Positions 25,221-33,840 of a stretch of 64,000 nt of DNA are shown one piece after another; positions within the stretch are counted from its first letter, which is position 1, and each line of letters opens with the position of its first letter. Under the pieces are notes generated by a model. The model worked only from the letters and a program-made list of their open reading frames with translations. It was not told the origin of the DNA and did no database searches. Position numbers and translations under genes: made by a program. This DNA comes from Bacillota bacterium (GTDB lineage: Bacteria; Bacillota; Clostridia; Acetivibrionales; DSM-1351): positions 262,379-326,378 of the forward strand of contig JAEXFI010000012.1 in assembly GCA_023400235.1 (NCBI GenBank). The letters are read 5' to 3'.

Positions 25221-25292
25221 TCAGCCAATTTTAAAAACCCTTTTTAATATGTTTCCGAAAAATTTAGGCATCTTAACAACTACTATTTTCAT
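25221..25292 (-). CDS. spoVM: Stage V sporulation protein SpoVM (23 residues)
   Basis: An ATG at 25292 behind a GGGGGGAG site opens a 23-codon frame encoding MKIVVVKMPKFFGNILKRV and then FKIG before TGA. This matches the SpoVM pattern: an amphipathic helix with the early proline in a KxPKF core (Bacillus SpoVM reads MKFYTIKLPKFLGG). SpoVM binds the convex outer forespore membrane and anchors SpoIVA to start coat assembly. Its place next to rpmB is the conserved one. It is too short for routine gene callers. Confidence 0.85.
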   Translation of the reverse strand: MKIVVVKMPKFFGNILKRVFKIG

Positions 25293-25459
25293 TAATCCTA
25301 CACTCCCCCCAAAATGGCTCCTCACTAAATATCATATTCTCCAAATTTTGTTTTCGTGATAATTATTAAAAAATTCTTTACTTTTAACTGTCTATTTTTC
25401 ATAACTTCCGAATAAATATTATAGTACAAGTATTAACAATATCAGCGGGAGAAGTATAC

Positions 25460-26140
25460 ATGAATATAATTATTGTTACCAACTACAGACGTAAATTGAT
25501 GATAGCTGCGGCAATCGTGCTTTTATGGGCCTTGTTGCTTATAGGGGCAAGCAGGCTTTATGACAGCAGTGTAAACTATACCATATGCGTCAACAGTAAT
25601 ATCTCCCTGACTTATCCAGCCAGCATGCGCATCAGGAACATTTACTCCAAATACGAGGATGCATCACCCTACATACAGGCAAGCAACAGCAACTATAAGA
25701 ATTTTGTGGATTTCAAGTCCCCCGAAGAAGGGTTTCAGTTCAGCTACCCCTCACTGTTCAAGCTGGATCAGCAGGTTTTTCAAGGCAGCGAAATACTTTA
25801 CCACATAGATTTTCAGAACAGAGAGGATAAAAAGTTCTATGGCTTTGTGCAGGTGTGGAGCATGCCCTACTCTCTGGAGAAGTTCCTTGAAGCCTCTCAG
25901 GAAGCGGCAATGAATGAATTTATAAATTTCACCTCCAGAAAAATCAAAATAAATGGCCTGGACGGCTACTTCTGGGAATACACCATGGAAAGCGCCAATG
26001 AAAAATACAAGAACCTTGAGGTCTTTCTCACAAAAGGCAAAAAGTTTTATAGAATCAGTTTCTATATTCCGGAAAAGAATTATGGTCAAAACGATTATGA
26101 CATGTTCTGGAAGATGGTAGAATCCTTTAGTGTAAAATAG
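25460..26140 (+). CDS. Membrane-anchored extracytoplasmic protein, unknown
   Basis: A 226-residue protein with one N-terminal hydrophobic helix (about 13-32) and the rest outside the cytoplasm. The middle part contains FQFSYPSLFKLDQQVFQGSE and the end FWKMVESFSVK. That layout resembles PsbP/DUF1795-like proteins, in which a short sequence around YPSLW and a terminal SF.V strand enclose one alpha-beta domain. I do not assign a function. It is convergent with the diguanylate cyclase gene (9-bp gap) and has a good GGGAGAAG site. Confidence 0.65.
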   Translation: MNIIIVTNYRRKLMIAAAIVLLWALLLIGASRLYDSSVNYTICVNSNISLTYPASMRIRNIYSKYEDASPYIQASNSNYKNFVDFKSPEEGFQFSYPSLFKLDQQVFQGSEILYHIDFQNREDKKFYGFVQVWSMPYSLEKFLEASQEAAMNEFINFTSRKIKINGLDGYFWEYTMESANEKYKNLEVFLTKGKKFYRISFYIPEKNYGQNDYDMFWKMVESFSVK

Positions 26141-26149
26141 CAAAAACCT

Positions 26150-27835
26150 TTATTTATCACAGCATTTGGCCAGCTTAACACAATTCCTTCCGTTCTCCTT
26201 GGCATAGTACAGAGCATTGTCCGCATCCCTTATAAGCTCCACCTGATTTGCTGAAATATCCGGGAAGCTTGATATGCCAAAGCTTGCAGTAACCGAAGCC
26301 AGAATCACGTTATCCTTAATAATGTTATTTGCTATTTTAATCCTTAACTCCTCTACTTTCTCATAGGCATCCCTTGCTGACATGCGGGGGAGGATTATAA
26401 CAAACTCCTCACCTCCGAATCTGGCGATTGTGTCGGTGGACTTAATATTGTTTTTCACTGTTTGAGCAACACTTTTAAGGACAACATCTCCAAAAAGATG
26501 GCCGTATGTATCGTTAAATTTCTTAAATTTGTCAATATCCAGTATAACAAGAGCCAGGTCGTAACCAAGGGTTCTTGCAGCATTGAACTCTTCCTCAAAT
26601 TTTTTATGGAAATACACTCTGTTGTAAACACCAGTGAGTCCGTCTATGGTTGCCAGTTCCTGGAGGTTTGCATACAGTTCGGCATTTTCTATAGCCATAC
26701 TCACCTGCTTACCAATTGTGGTCAAAAGCCGCAGGTTGTCCTCATCAAAGGTATTGCTGTTTTTGTGCTCTATTAGTGTAAGTCCGAACTTTCTCGACTT
26801 TGAGCTCAGGGGCAGGCATATAAATGACCCAACCTCCCTGGACCTGATAAAATCAAATTTATCCGGGACTACATTATTTTCCATAATGGGCTTCTCATTT
26901 TCAAGCATATCAACAAGAAGCCTGCAATTTATGTTATCATTTAATATTGCCAGGTCCTTCTTATTCTGAATGTTTGTGAAATGAACCTTTAGTCTGCCTT
27001 CCCTATGATCCAGCAAAACAATGGTTGAATAGTTTACTCCCATTACACCTATTATTACATCATTTACAAAGTTCAACAGATCGTTTATGTCAAGTATTGA
27101 GCCAATGGCCTCACTTATCTGCTGAAGGGTATAAAACTCGGCTATGCTTGACGTCAGACGCCTGTTGGTATCCTGAAGCTTCCGGTTTGTATCCATAAGC
27201 TTGTCATACTGATTTTGAATCTCCTCCTGTGCCACTTCAAGCTGTTCATACTTTTCACCCAGTTCAATAACAAGCCTTGCGTTCTCAACCTCATTCTTAA
27301 TACTGCTGTTATAAACCGACAGACTGATTTTAACAATTGCAACAAGCACAAAATACATGCAGACTACCTTGAACAGATTGTAGGTTAAAATTCCAAAAGT
27401 CAGATTTGACTCCTTATACCAGAAGAAATCCCATAAAAGATAGCCGGTCTTGAACAGGGCGCTATAGCATAAAAGCAGACAGCCTGCCCTGAAGCCTTTG
27501 TGCAGTGCCAAAAATACAAGGGGAATCAGCATGACCAAGGACTCAATCCCAATGTAAACATTCATGGTAAACAGCGACAAAACGCCTACTTCTATATATC
27601 GGAAGGTGATAAATGCCTTTTCCGAATATCGTTCTGAATTGTTGACAAGGGTTGTCTTAATAACATTGAATAAAAATAACAGCAGTATGACAATATTCAA
27701 GGCTAAGCCCTGCTTTACCAAAAAAACAGACTCCAGATTAAAAATATCCCGTATAACATAGCCGGTTATGAGCAATACAATAAATATCCAGCAAAGGTCA
27801 ACCAAAACCTTTTCAAATCTCAAAAGCTTATTCAT
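26150..27835 (-). CDS. GAF-GGDEF diguanylate cyclase, membrane-bound
   Basis: A 561-residue protein with five or six N-terminal membrane helices (about 10-195), a short coiled coil (about 200-235), a GAF domain (about 240-385) and a C-terminal GGDEF domain. The cyclase active site reads ARFGGEEFVIILPR, an intact GGEEF, and is preceded by DIDKFKKFNDTYGH. It should make cyclic di-GMP from GTP. I see no RxxD inhibitory site in the expected place five residues before the motif. The N-terminal membrane sensor is unidentified. The HD-GYP gene at 32.1 kb could encode an opposing phosphodiesterase. Confidence 0.9.
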   Translation of the reverse strand: MNKLLRFEKVLVDLCWIFIVLLITGYVIRDIFNLESVFLVKQGLALNIVILLLFLFNVIKTTLVNNSERYSEKAFITFRYIEVGVLSLFTMNVYIGIESLVMLIPLVFLALHKGFRAGCLLLCYSALFKTGYLLWDFFWYKESNLTFGILTYNLFKVVCMYFVLVAIVKISLSVYNSSIKNEVENARLVIELGEKYEQLEVAQEEIQNQYDKLMDTNRKLQDTNRRLTSSIAEFYTLQQISEAIGSILDINDLLNFVNDVIIGVMGVNYSTIVLLDHREGRLKVHFTNIQNKKDLAILNDNINCRLLVDMLENEKPIMENNVVPDKFDFIRSREVGSFICLPLSSKSRKFGLTLIEHKNSNTFDEDNLRLLTTIGKQVSMAIENAELYANLQELATIDGLTGVYNRVYFHKKFEEEFNAARTLGYDLALVILDIDKFKKFNDTYGHLFGDVVLKSVAQTVKNNIKSTDTIARFGGEEFVIILPRMSARDAYEKVEELRIKIANNIIKDNVILASVTASFGISSFPDISANQVELIRDADNALYYAKENGRNCVKLAKCCDK

Positions 27836-27875
27836 ATTTCCTCCACGATCAGCCGGAAGCTAAACACTTACAATA

Positions 27876-29963
27876 CTATATTTTAAATTTCTCCCAGTAT
27901 ATTTCAATAATATCTCCCGGCATTACACTGTCGGTAAAATTCGCTAATCTTCCGTTCAATTTAAGTACAATGTTTCCCTTTGGCAAGGTCAAATCAAAAT
28001 TTATATAGCTGAAAACGTCAACAAAAATGTATTGCTTACCGTCTTCCAGCCTTACCCTCTCACCATTTACAGTTATTGTAAATCCTCCTGCTTCCACCGG
28101 AACTGCCTGGGGCTCCCAATGCAGTTGCTGGGGACTGTCAATGATGTCAGGCGGTGGCTGTGACTGGCTTTCTTGTTTTTTCAGCCATATTCTGTCGTTC
28201 TGCAGAAGGTAATATTCCATGTCCACCTGCCGGCCATTTACCTCAAGTATGCTTCCGTCCAAATCAAGGTTGAATTCGGTAACCAGCTGACCCAGCTTGA
28301 AAATTTCCTTTATGAGTATATTGTCACCGTCGCTTATACGACAGTGGGCGCTTTTTTCCTCTCCGTTTACCGTAATCTGCGGAACCAGCTTAAGATTATC
28401 ATCATCTAAAAATATCTCAAGTCCATCAGGATTTACGGTGTAATCACTTGTGCTCTTTTGGGCATTACCTCCGTTAACTGCCGGATTTACCGTAATATTG
28501 TCCCCAACGCCGATACTTGTTTCAAGACTGGCAGGAGAGCCGTTTACAAGTATTTCCGCAGCCATTCCATGCTCTCCTTTTATGAACATAGGGTTTCCAT
28601 TGAGAGCAAACTTTAATGGCTTCCCGGATCTTCCTATGAGTTTGTCCGCATCATAGCCTACCAATATGAGGGAATCGGCAACAGTTAATTTTTTTGAGTT
28701 CAGCAGCTGTATTTTTTCTCCGTTTACAGTTACCGACAAAAAGTCCTGACCTTTATTGGAATAGGCCATCATTGCAATTCCAAAGGGAGTAATTGACTCA
28801 GGACCGGACAACTTTCTGATTTTTGTTTTTATATTTTGTATCACATCTCTGCCCCGCACTGCCACCCTCTCAGGGTTTATACCCAATCTCTCGGCGATTC
28901 TTCCCGTGAGCCCCGGCACCTGGCTGCCCCCACCAATGAGGAATACGGCATTTGGCGGCTTTTGATTGAACTCCATAATCTTGTCACTGATGCTGAAGGC
29001 AAGCAAATCTATGGAAGGCTGAAGCACTTCCAGGGCCTGCTTGCTGCTGATTTCCCTTTTCTTTCCCAAAATATCCGTATATTTTATGGAGCTATTACCC
29101 GAAGTAATTGCCAGCTTTATTTTTTCCGCAGAATTAAAGTCAACCAGATATTCCTGAGCAATTTTTTCAGTTATTTCATCACCGGCTATGGGAACCATGC
29201 CGTATGCAACAACCGACCCATCCTTGGTTATTGCTATATCCGAGGTGCCTGCACCAATATCCACCAGCACCAGATTTAAAAGCCTCAAATCCTTGGGTAT
29301 GGTAACGCTTATTGCTGCAATGGGCTCCAGCGTGAGGCCGGCTACCTTAAGTCCCACCTTCTCCATAACGGTATACAGACTGTCCACCACCACATGGGGC
29401 AAGAAGGTCGCCAGAACTTCAACACCTATCTTTTTGCCCTTATGCCCTATAAGGGATGAAATCACATATCCGTTAAGATAATAGTTGATTACACTGTAGC
29501 CCACACAATAGAAGGGCACCTTGTCCTCTCCTGATAATTGGCTGTCCAGTTGAACCTGAGCATTCTGAATTGCATCTACCTCCATGCTGCCTACTATATC
29601 AGCAGTTATCTCTCTTCCCTGCTCAATTTCATATTCCAGCCTGGCCTGGCTGGTTTTCAAGACTCTTCCAGCGGCAGCAATAGCCACTTTTGTCAACTTC
29701 AAATCCAGAGCAGCTTCAAGTCTGGCCCTAACCTCGCTCACCACCTCCGCCACCTTGCCTATGTCATGGATCTGACCGTCCAGCATGGCACGGCTTTTGT
29801 GCTCGTATACCTCCGCTGCTGCCACCTTGAAATATTCATTTTCGTACAATCCGACTATACCGACGACAGATCTTGTGCCTATATCCAAAGCAAATATGAG
29901 CTCATCGGGATTATAGCTCTCTTTTGTATCTACCTTTTTCACTTGTTTAGGTTTTTTTGGCAT
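27876..29963 (-). CDS. FtsA-like actin-fold ATPase with extended C terminus
   Basis: About 695 residues, against about 410-440 for FtsA. The first ~400 residues have the actin-family sites: LDIGTRSVVGIVG (phosphate 1), LVDIGAGTSDIAI (phosphate 2) and FLIGGGSQVPGL (adenosine). The remaining ~290 residues are a series of short beta modules, each with a VNG or LNG turn (for example VTVNGEKIQLL, ITVNGEEKSA, VNGRQVDMEYY, ITVNGERVRL, LNGRLANF). A membrane-targeting FtsA helix is not seen. Three closely spaced starts (GTG, ATG, ATG) exist; I chose the ATG at 29963 with GGGG upstream. The gene follows nth. I infer a cytoskeletal or envelope role; the function is unknown. Confidence 0.75.
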   Translation of the reverse strand: MPKKPKQVKKVDTKESYNPDELIFALDIGTRSVVGIVGLYENEYFKVAAAEVYEHKSRAMLDGQIHDIGKVAEVVSEVRARLEAALDLKLTKVAIAAAGRVLKTSQARLEYEIEQGREITADIVGSMEVDAIQNAQVQLDSQLSGEDKVPFYCVGYSVINYYLNGYVISSLIGHKGKKIGVEVLATFLPHVVVDSLYTVMEKVGLKVAGLTLEPIAAISVTIPKDLRLLNLVLVDIGAGTSDIAITKDGSVVAYGMVPIAGDEITEKIAQEYLVDFNSAEKIKLAITSGNSSIKYTDILGKKREISSKQALEVLQPSIDLLAFSISDKIMEFNQKPPNAVFLIGGGSQVPGLTGRIAERLGINPERVAVRGRDVIQNIKTKIRKLSGPESITPFGIAMMAYSNKGQDFLSVTVNGEKIQLLNSKKLTVADSLILVGYDADKLIGRSGKPLKFALNGNPMFIKGEHGMAAEILVNGSPASLETSIGVGDNITVNPAVNGGNAQKSTSDYTVNPDGLEIFLDDDNLKLVPQITVNGEEKSAHCRISDGDNILIKEIFKLGQLVTEFNLDLDGSILEVNGRQVDMEYYLLQNDRIWLKKQESQSQPPPDIIDSPQQLHWEPQAVPVEAGGFTITVNGERVRLEDGKQYIFVDVFSYINFDLTLPKGNIVLKLNGRLANFTDSVMPGDIIEIYWEKFKI

Positions 29964-29989
29964 GCCCATCCCCACTTTAATAGTAGTTT

Positions 29990-30628
29990 TTACCCTTGTT
30001 TCTTAATATAGTAATCACAAAAGCTGCTAATCCTACAATTTTCACAATCAGGCTTTCTTGCGTTGCAAACTGCTCTGCCGTGAAATACCAGCTTGTGGCA
30101 AAAATCAGCCCACCTTTCCTTTGGCACTATTTTTTGCAAATCATATTCTATCTTCTCCGGGTCCTGATTTTTAGTCAGCCCAATATGGTTTGTCAGCCTT
30201 TTTGCATGTGTATCAACTACAACACCCTGGATGCCATAAATCTCATATAGCACAAGATTTGCGGTCTTTCTACCAACCCCCGGCAGCTTAAGCAGGTCTT
30301 CCATATTGTCCGGAATTTCGCCCTGATGCTTTTCCAGCAACTGTTTGCAGCAGGCGATTATGTTCTTTGCCTTGTTTCTGTAAAAGCCTGTTGGTTTTAT
30401 GTCCTGTTCCAGCTCAGCCAGTTCGGCATTTGCAAAATCCTCCGCTCCCCTGTATTTTTTATACAGCTCCTTTGAAACAATGTTAACCCTTGCATCAGTG
30501 CACTGAGCGGCTAACTGCGTTGATATCAGCAATTGCAAGGGAGTCTCGTATTCCAGGGAACACTCTGCACCGGGGTATAGCTGGTCAAATATTTCAAGTA
30601 TGTTTATAACTTTGTCCTTTTTATTCAT
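29990..30628 (-). CDS. nth: Endonuclease III
   Basis: A 212-residue bifunctional DNA glycosylase/AP lyase that removes oxidised pyrimidines. The helix-hairpin-helix LPGVGRKTANLVL carries the catalytic lysine and the next conserved aspartate lies in VVDTHAKRLTNH. The 4Fe-4S cluster ligands are in the C-terminal CNARKPDCENCRISSFC (C-X6-C-X2-C-X5-C). The ATG at 30628 overlaps the glgA stop codon as ATGA, so the two are translationally coupled. The open frame extends upstream inside glgA but has no start signal. Confidence 0.96.
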   Translation of the reverse strand: MNKKDKVINILEIFDQLYPGAECSLEYETPLQLLISTQLAAQCTDARVNIVSKELYKKYRGAEDFANAELAELEQDIKPTGFYRNKAKNIIACCKQLLEKHQGEIPDNMEDLLKLPGVGRKTANLVLYEIYGIQGVVVDTHAKRLTNHIGLTKNQDPEKIEYDLQKIVPKERWADFCHKLVFHGRAVCNARKPDCENCRISSFCDYYIKKQG

Positions 30629-32106
30629 TCTATACAACCTTTTTCTGCCTTTCTGCCTGCAGCACGATAATACAAATCCAAATAGGCTTTGCAAGGCTTC
30701 TTCCAGGAAAAATCAGAGTCAAGTGCCCGCTCTATCAAATTCTTCCAGATATCAGGAGCACTGTTAAAAACCGCCAAAGCCCTTTCCAGTGTCTTTTTAA
30801 ATTCTCTCACAGAAAACTCTTCAAAAGAAAAGCCGTTTCCCTGCTCTTTATCAGTATCAATGTCAATTATGGTTTCTGCCAGTCCGCCTGTAGCCCTGAC
30901 CACCGGAATAGTACCATACCTGAGGCTTATAATCTGTCCCAGACCGCAAGGCTCAAATCTGGACGGCATCACAAACATGTCACAGCCGGAATATATCCTT
31001 TTGGCAAGGTCGGTATTAAACTCATATACCGCTGCAACATTTTGCGGGTATTTAGCCTTCAGCCGTGAAAAATTTTCATAGTAATATTCATCACCCAGGC
31101 CTAAAACAGCCAATTGAACATTTTCCTTTTCTATAAGCTCTTCAATACAGCCTATGAGCAGCTCAAGCCCCTTTTGCCCCGTCAGCCTGGTGACTACCCC
31201 CAGCAGGGGCGACTTGCTGACCTTAAGACCCAATTCTTTTTGCAAAGCTGTCTTATTTTCCGTTTTTAACTGGAGATTTGCTTTGCCATAGTTCACATGA
31301 AGACATTTATCTTTTTCAGGGTCAAACTCCTCATATGAAATACCGTTAACAATCCCGAACAAATCATTTTTTCTGGCTGTCAGTACGCCTTCCATTCTTT
31401 CGCCGTAGGAAGAGGTCAATATCTCCCTTGCGTATTGCTTGCTGACCGTATTGATAATGTCCGAATAGATCAATCCGCACTTCATAAAACTGAACATCCC
31501 GTAGAATTCCGCCTTATGGGATGTGAAATACCCTTCCTCCAGGTTGAGATATTCTGTCACTTCCCGTCCGAAGTTTCCCTGATATTCCAGGTTATGAATA
31601 GTGTAAACAGTTGATATATGTCTATATTCTTCCATTTTGCAGTATTTTTCCTTGAGCAGCAGACATATGGGGCCAGTGTGCCAATCGTTGCAATGAATGA
31701 TATCAGGCTTGAAATCCATATACCGCAGCATTTCCAAAGCTGCCTTGCACATCAGTATGAATCTCTGGGCATCATCATGGTAGCAGTAGATACCCTCTCT
31801 GTTAAAATAGTGATGATTTTCAATAAAATATACAGGTATTGGCCTTTCTTCACTTTCCGAAAGGCTGCCCTGCTTTATTACGCAGGTTTCCCTCCTGCTG
31901 CCCATCTCCACAGGAAAATCGCAAACATACTCCATTTCCTGTTTAATAAAGCCATACCGGGGCATTACAACTCTGACGTCGTGGCCCAGCAGAGTTAATT
32001 CCTTTGGCAGGGAGCCAGCTACATCAGCCAAGCCCCCGGTTTTTGCAAATGGGTCCACTTCCGCTGAAACAAAAAGAACATTTAACTTTGTATGATTAGC
32101 TTTCAC
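30625..32106 (-). CDS. glgA: Glycogen synthase (ADP-glucose)
   Basis: A 493-residue GT5 glucosyltransferase that extends alpha-1,4-glucan from ADP-glucose. The N-terminal ADP-glucose site is KTGGLADVAGSLP (about residues 23-35). The C-terminal domain has the GT-B catalytic region RFEPCGLGQ with the nucleotide-binding RATGGLAETI. The length is normal. The start is GTG with GGAGG. No glgC or glgD is beside it in this window. The 3' end overlaps nth by 4 bp. Confidence 0.95.
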   Translation of the reverse strand: MKANHTKLNVLFVSAEVDPFAKTGGLADVAGSLPKELTLLGHDVRVVMPRYGFIKQEMEYVCDFPVEMGSRRETCVIKQGSLSESEERPIPVYFIENHHYFNREGIYCYHDDAQRFILMCKAALEMLRYMDFKPDIIHCNDWHTGPICLLLKEKYCKMEEYRHISTVYTIHNLEYQGNFGREVTEYLNLEEGYFTSHKAEFYGMFSFMKCGLIYSDIINTVSKQYAREILTSSYGERMEGVLTARKNDLFGIVNGISYEEFDPEKDKCLHVNYGKANLQLKTENKTALQKELGLKVSKSPLLGVVTRLTGQKGLELLIGCIEELIEKENVQLAVLGLGDEYYYENFSRLKAKYPQNVAAVYEFNTDLAKRIYSGCDMFVMPSRFEPCGLGQIISLRYGTIPVVRATGGLAETIIDIDTDKEQGNGFSFEEFSVREFKKTLERALAVFNSAPDIWKNLIERALDSDFSWKKPCKAYLDLYYRAAGRKAEKGCIE

Positions 32107-32127
32107 TTATTACCTCCAAATAATTAC

Positions 32128-33600
32128 TTAAACCAATTCTCGTATCATCTTAATAAATACATCTGAAATTTCCGGATCAAATTGAATTCCCTTGCAGCGT
32201 TCTATTTCATTTATGGCAAGTTCCATAGTCATTCCTTTACGGTATGTCCTGTCACTGGTCATTGCATCAAAAGCATCGGCTATACATAATATTCTGCCCA
32301 ATAAGCTTATTTCCTCTCCCTTCAGGTTGTTGGGATATCCGCTGCCGTTGTATTTTTCATGGTGCTCAAGTATGGCGTCTAGACCCCTGCCTAAAAACTC
32401 TACATTCTTAAGAATATTATAGGAAATCTGAGGATGCTTTTTGATTTCTTCGTATTCCTGGTCAGTAAGCTTGTCCGTTTTGTTCAGGATAGCTGCAGAT
32501 ATGCCTATCTTTCCAATATCATGTAAGATGGCGGCATATCTCAAATCCTGAATAACATCTTCATCAAGATTCAAATTTGCAGCTATTTCACAGGAGATTT
32601 CCATTACTCGCTGACAATGCCCGCTTGTATAAGAGTCCTTTGCCTCAATGGCATTTACCAGGGACATTACTGTCTGGATATAACCTGTATTCAAGCTGTC
32701 CGAGTACCTCAACAGCTCCTCGTTTTTCAGCTTCAGCTCTTCCTTTGCATAATTCAGATTATTTATGTTGTCGTTTAAATCATCATTAACTGCGGCTGTT
32801 TCTTCATAAAGGGCTTCTATTTCCTGTTTCTGATTGTAAACATCGTTAAAAAGCTGAGACTTGTTCATAGCAACAGCAGCATAATTTGCAATACTTTTCA
32901 AAAATGATAGATTAACTTTTTTAAAGGAATTTTTAACCGGTGTTTCAATAAAAATTACACCTAACTGTTCATCGGAAATGCTCAGGGGAATTGCAAGCTT
33001 ATCTCCGTATACTCCCCTTCTTTTTATGAAAATACTGGTATTAACCACAATGGAATTTGATGTAAAGCATTTTGTAACAACAGAATCAGCGTCAAACAGT
33101 TTTCCAACCTCATTAAAAGAATTCCCCATCTCAAATTTACAATAAATTTCTGGAGAATTTATATCCTTAAAACAAATAAGACATCTGTCACAACTGGTAA
33201 ATTTCCTGAAAACATCGAAAACATACTCAACTATATGTCCCATATCTATTGTTGAATTAAATTTTTCAGATGTTACTCTTAAAACCTCAAGTTCATTCTG
33301 CTTTTCCACCAACAGCTTGAAAGTTTTCAAAGCGTTTCTTTCATTTCCGGGGTAAGAAAATCGTCTATGTATATTAAAAATTCCGGTATATTTGCTTAAA
33401 ATCTTCTTGGCTTTTGCATTCCTTCTCAGCATCAAAATACCAAAATCAACTAAATCTAGCAGTAAAATAACAACACCCATAATAAAACTCAAATACAAAA
33501 AGCTGGCAGCTTCTTTATATATACCATAGAGAAACAGGGGTATCGCTATTATTCCTACCACCAATTTGGTAATATGGGAATAATACTTAAAAAAGTTCAT
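32128..33600 (-). CDS. GAF-HD-GYP domain protein, c-di-GMP phosphodiesterase
   Basis: From the ATG at 33600 (GGAGGG site; the longer frame adds only four codons) the protein has 490 residues. Two N-terminal membrane helices (about 10-55) are followed by a GAF domain (about 100-260), a coiled coil and the HD-GYP domain. Its metal sites are intact: AILHDIGKIGI, HPQISYNIL, HHEKYNGSGYP, and the LCIADAFDAMTSDRTYR loop. Such domains hydrolyse cyclic di-GMP to GMP. The nearby GGDEF gene suggests that signalling through this nucleotide matters here. It is 21 bp upstream of glgA on the same strand. Confidence 0.9.
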   Translation of the reverse strand: MNFFKYYSHITKLVVGIIAIPLFLYGIYKEAASFLYLSFIMGVVILLLDLVDFGILMLRRNAKAKKILSKYTGIFNIHRRFSYPGNERNALKTFKLLVEKQNELEVLRVTSEKFNSTIDMGHIVEYVFDVFRKFTSCDRCLICFKDINSPEIYCKFEMGNSFNEVGKLFDADSVVTKCFTSNSIVVNTSIFIKRRGVYGDKLAIPLSISDEQLGVIFIETPVKNSFKKVNLSFLKSIANYAAVAMNKSQLFNDVYNQKQEIEALYEETAAVNDDLNDNINNLNYAKEELKLKNEELLRYSDSLNTGYIQTVMSLVNAIEAKDSYTSGHCQRVMEISCEIAANLNLDEDVIQDLRYAAILHDIGKIGISAAILNKTDKLTDQEYEEIKKHPQISYNILKNVEFLGRGLDAILEHHEKYNGSGYPNNLKGEEISLLGRILCIADAFDAMTSDRTYRKGMTMELAINEIERCKGIQFDPEISDVFIKMIRELV

Positions 33601-33747
33601 GTATCCCTCCATTAAGTCAGCAAAAATATAGTATATATTACCACATATTAATTTTAAAGTGTTTTGCCAATATTAGCAATATAAAATTAATAATTAATTG
33701 CGTGATTGACTTTGTAACCCGGCCTGGGCATGAACTCACCAAAAATG

Positions 33748-33797
33748 GAAAAGGCCCATTTCCGGCTATTTTTTTAAAATCACCGTAATATGGGCCC
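33748..33797 (-). terminator. Terminator after htrA
   Basis: GGCCCAT (33753-33759) pairs with ATGGGCC (33790-33796), with an inner CCG/CGG pairing, and a TTTTCC tail on the minus strand. The stem is interrupted, so efficiency is uncertain. Confidence 0.6.
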
Positions 33798-33840
33798 TGA
33801 TTATATCATTCATCTGAATCAGAATTTTTATTCCGAAGCG

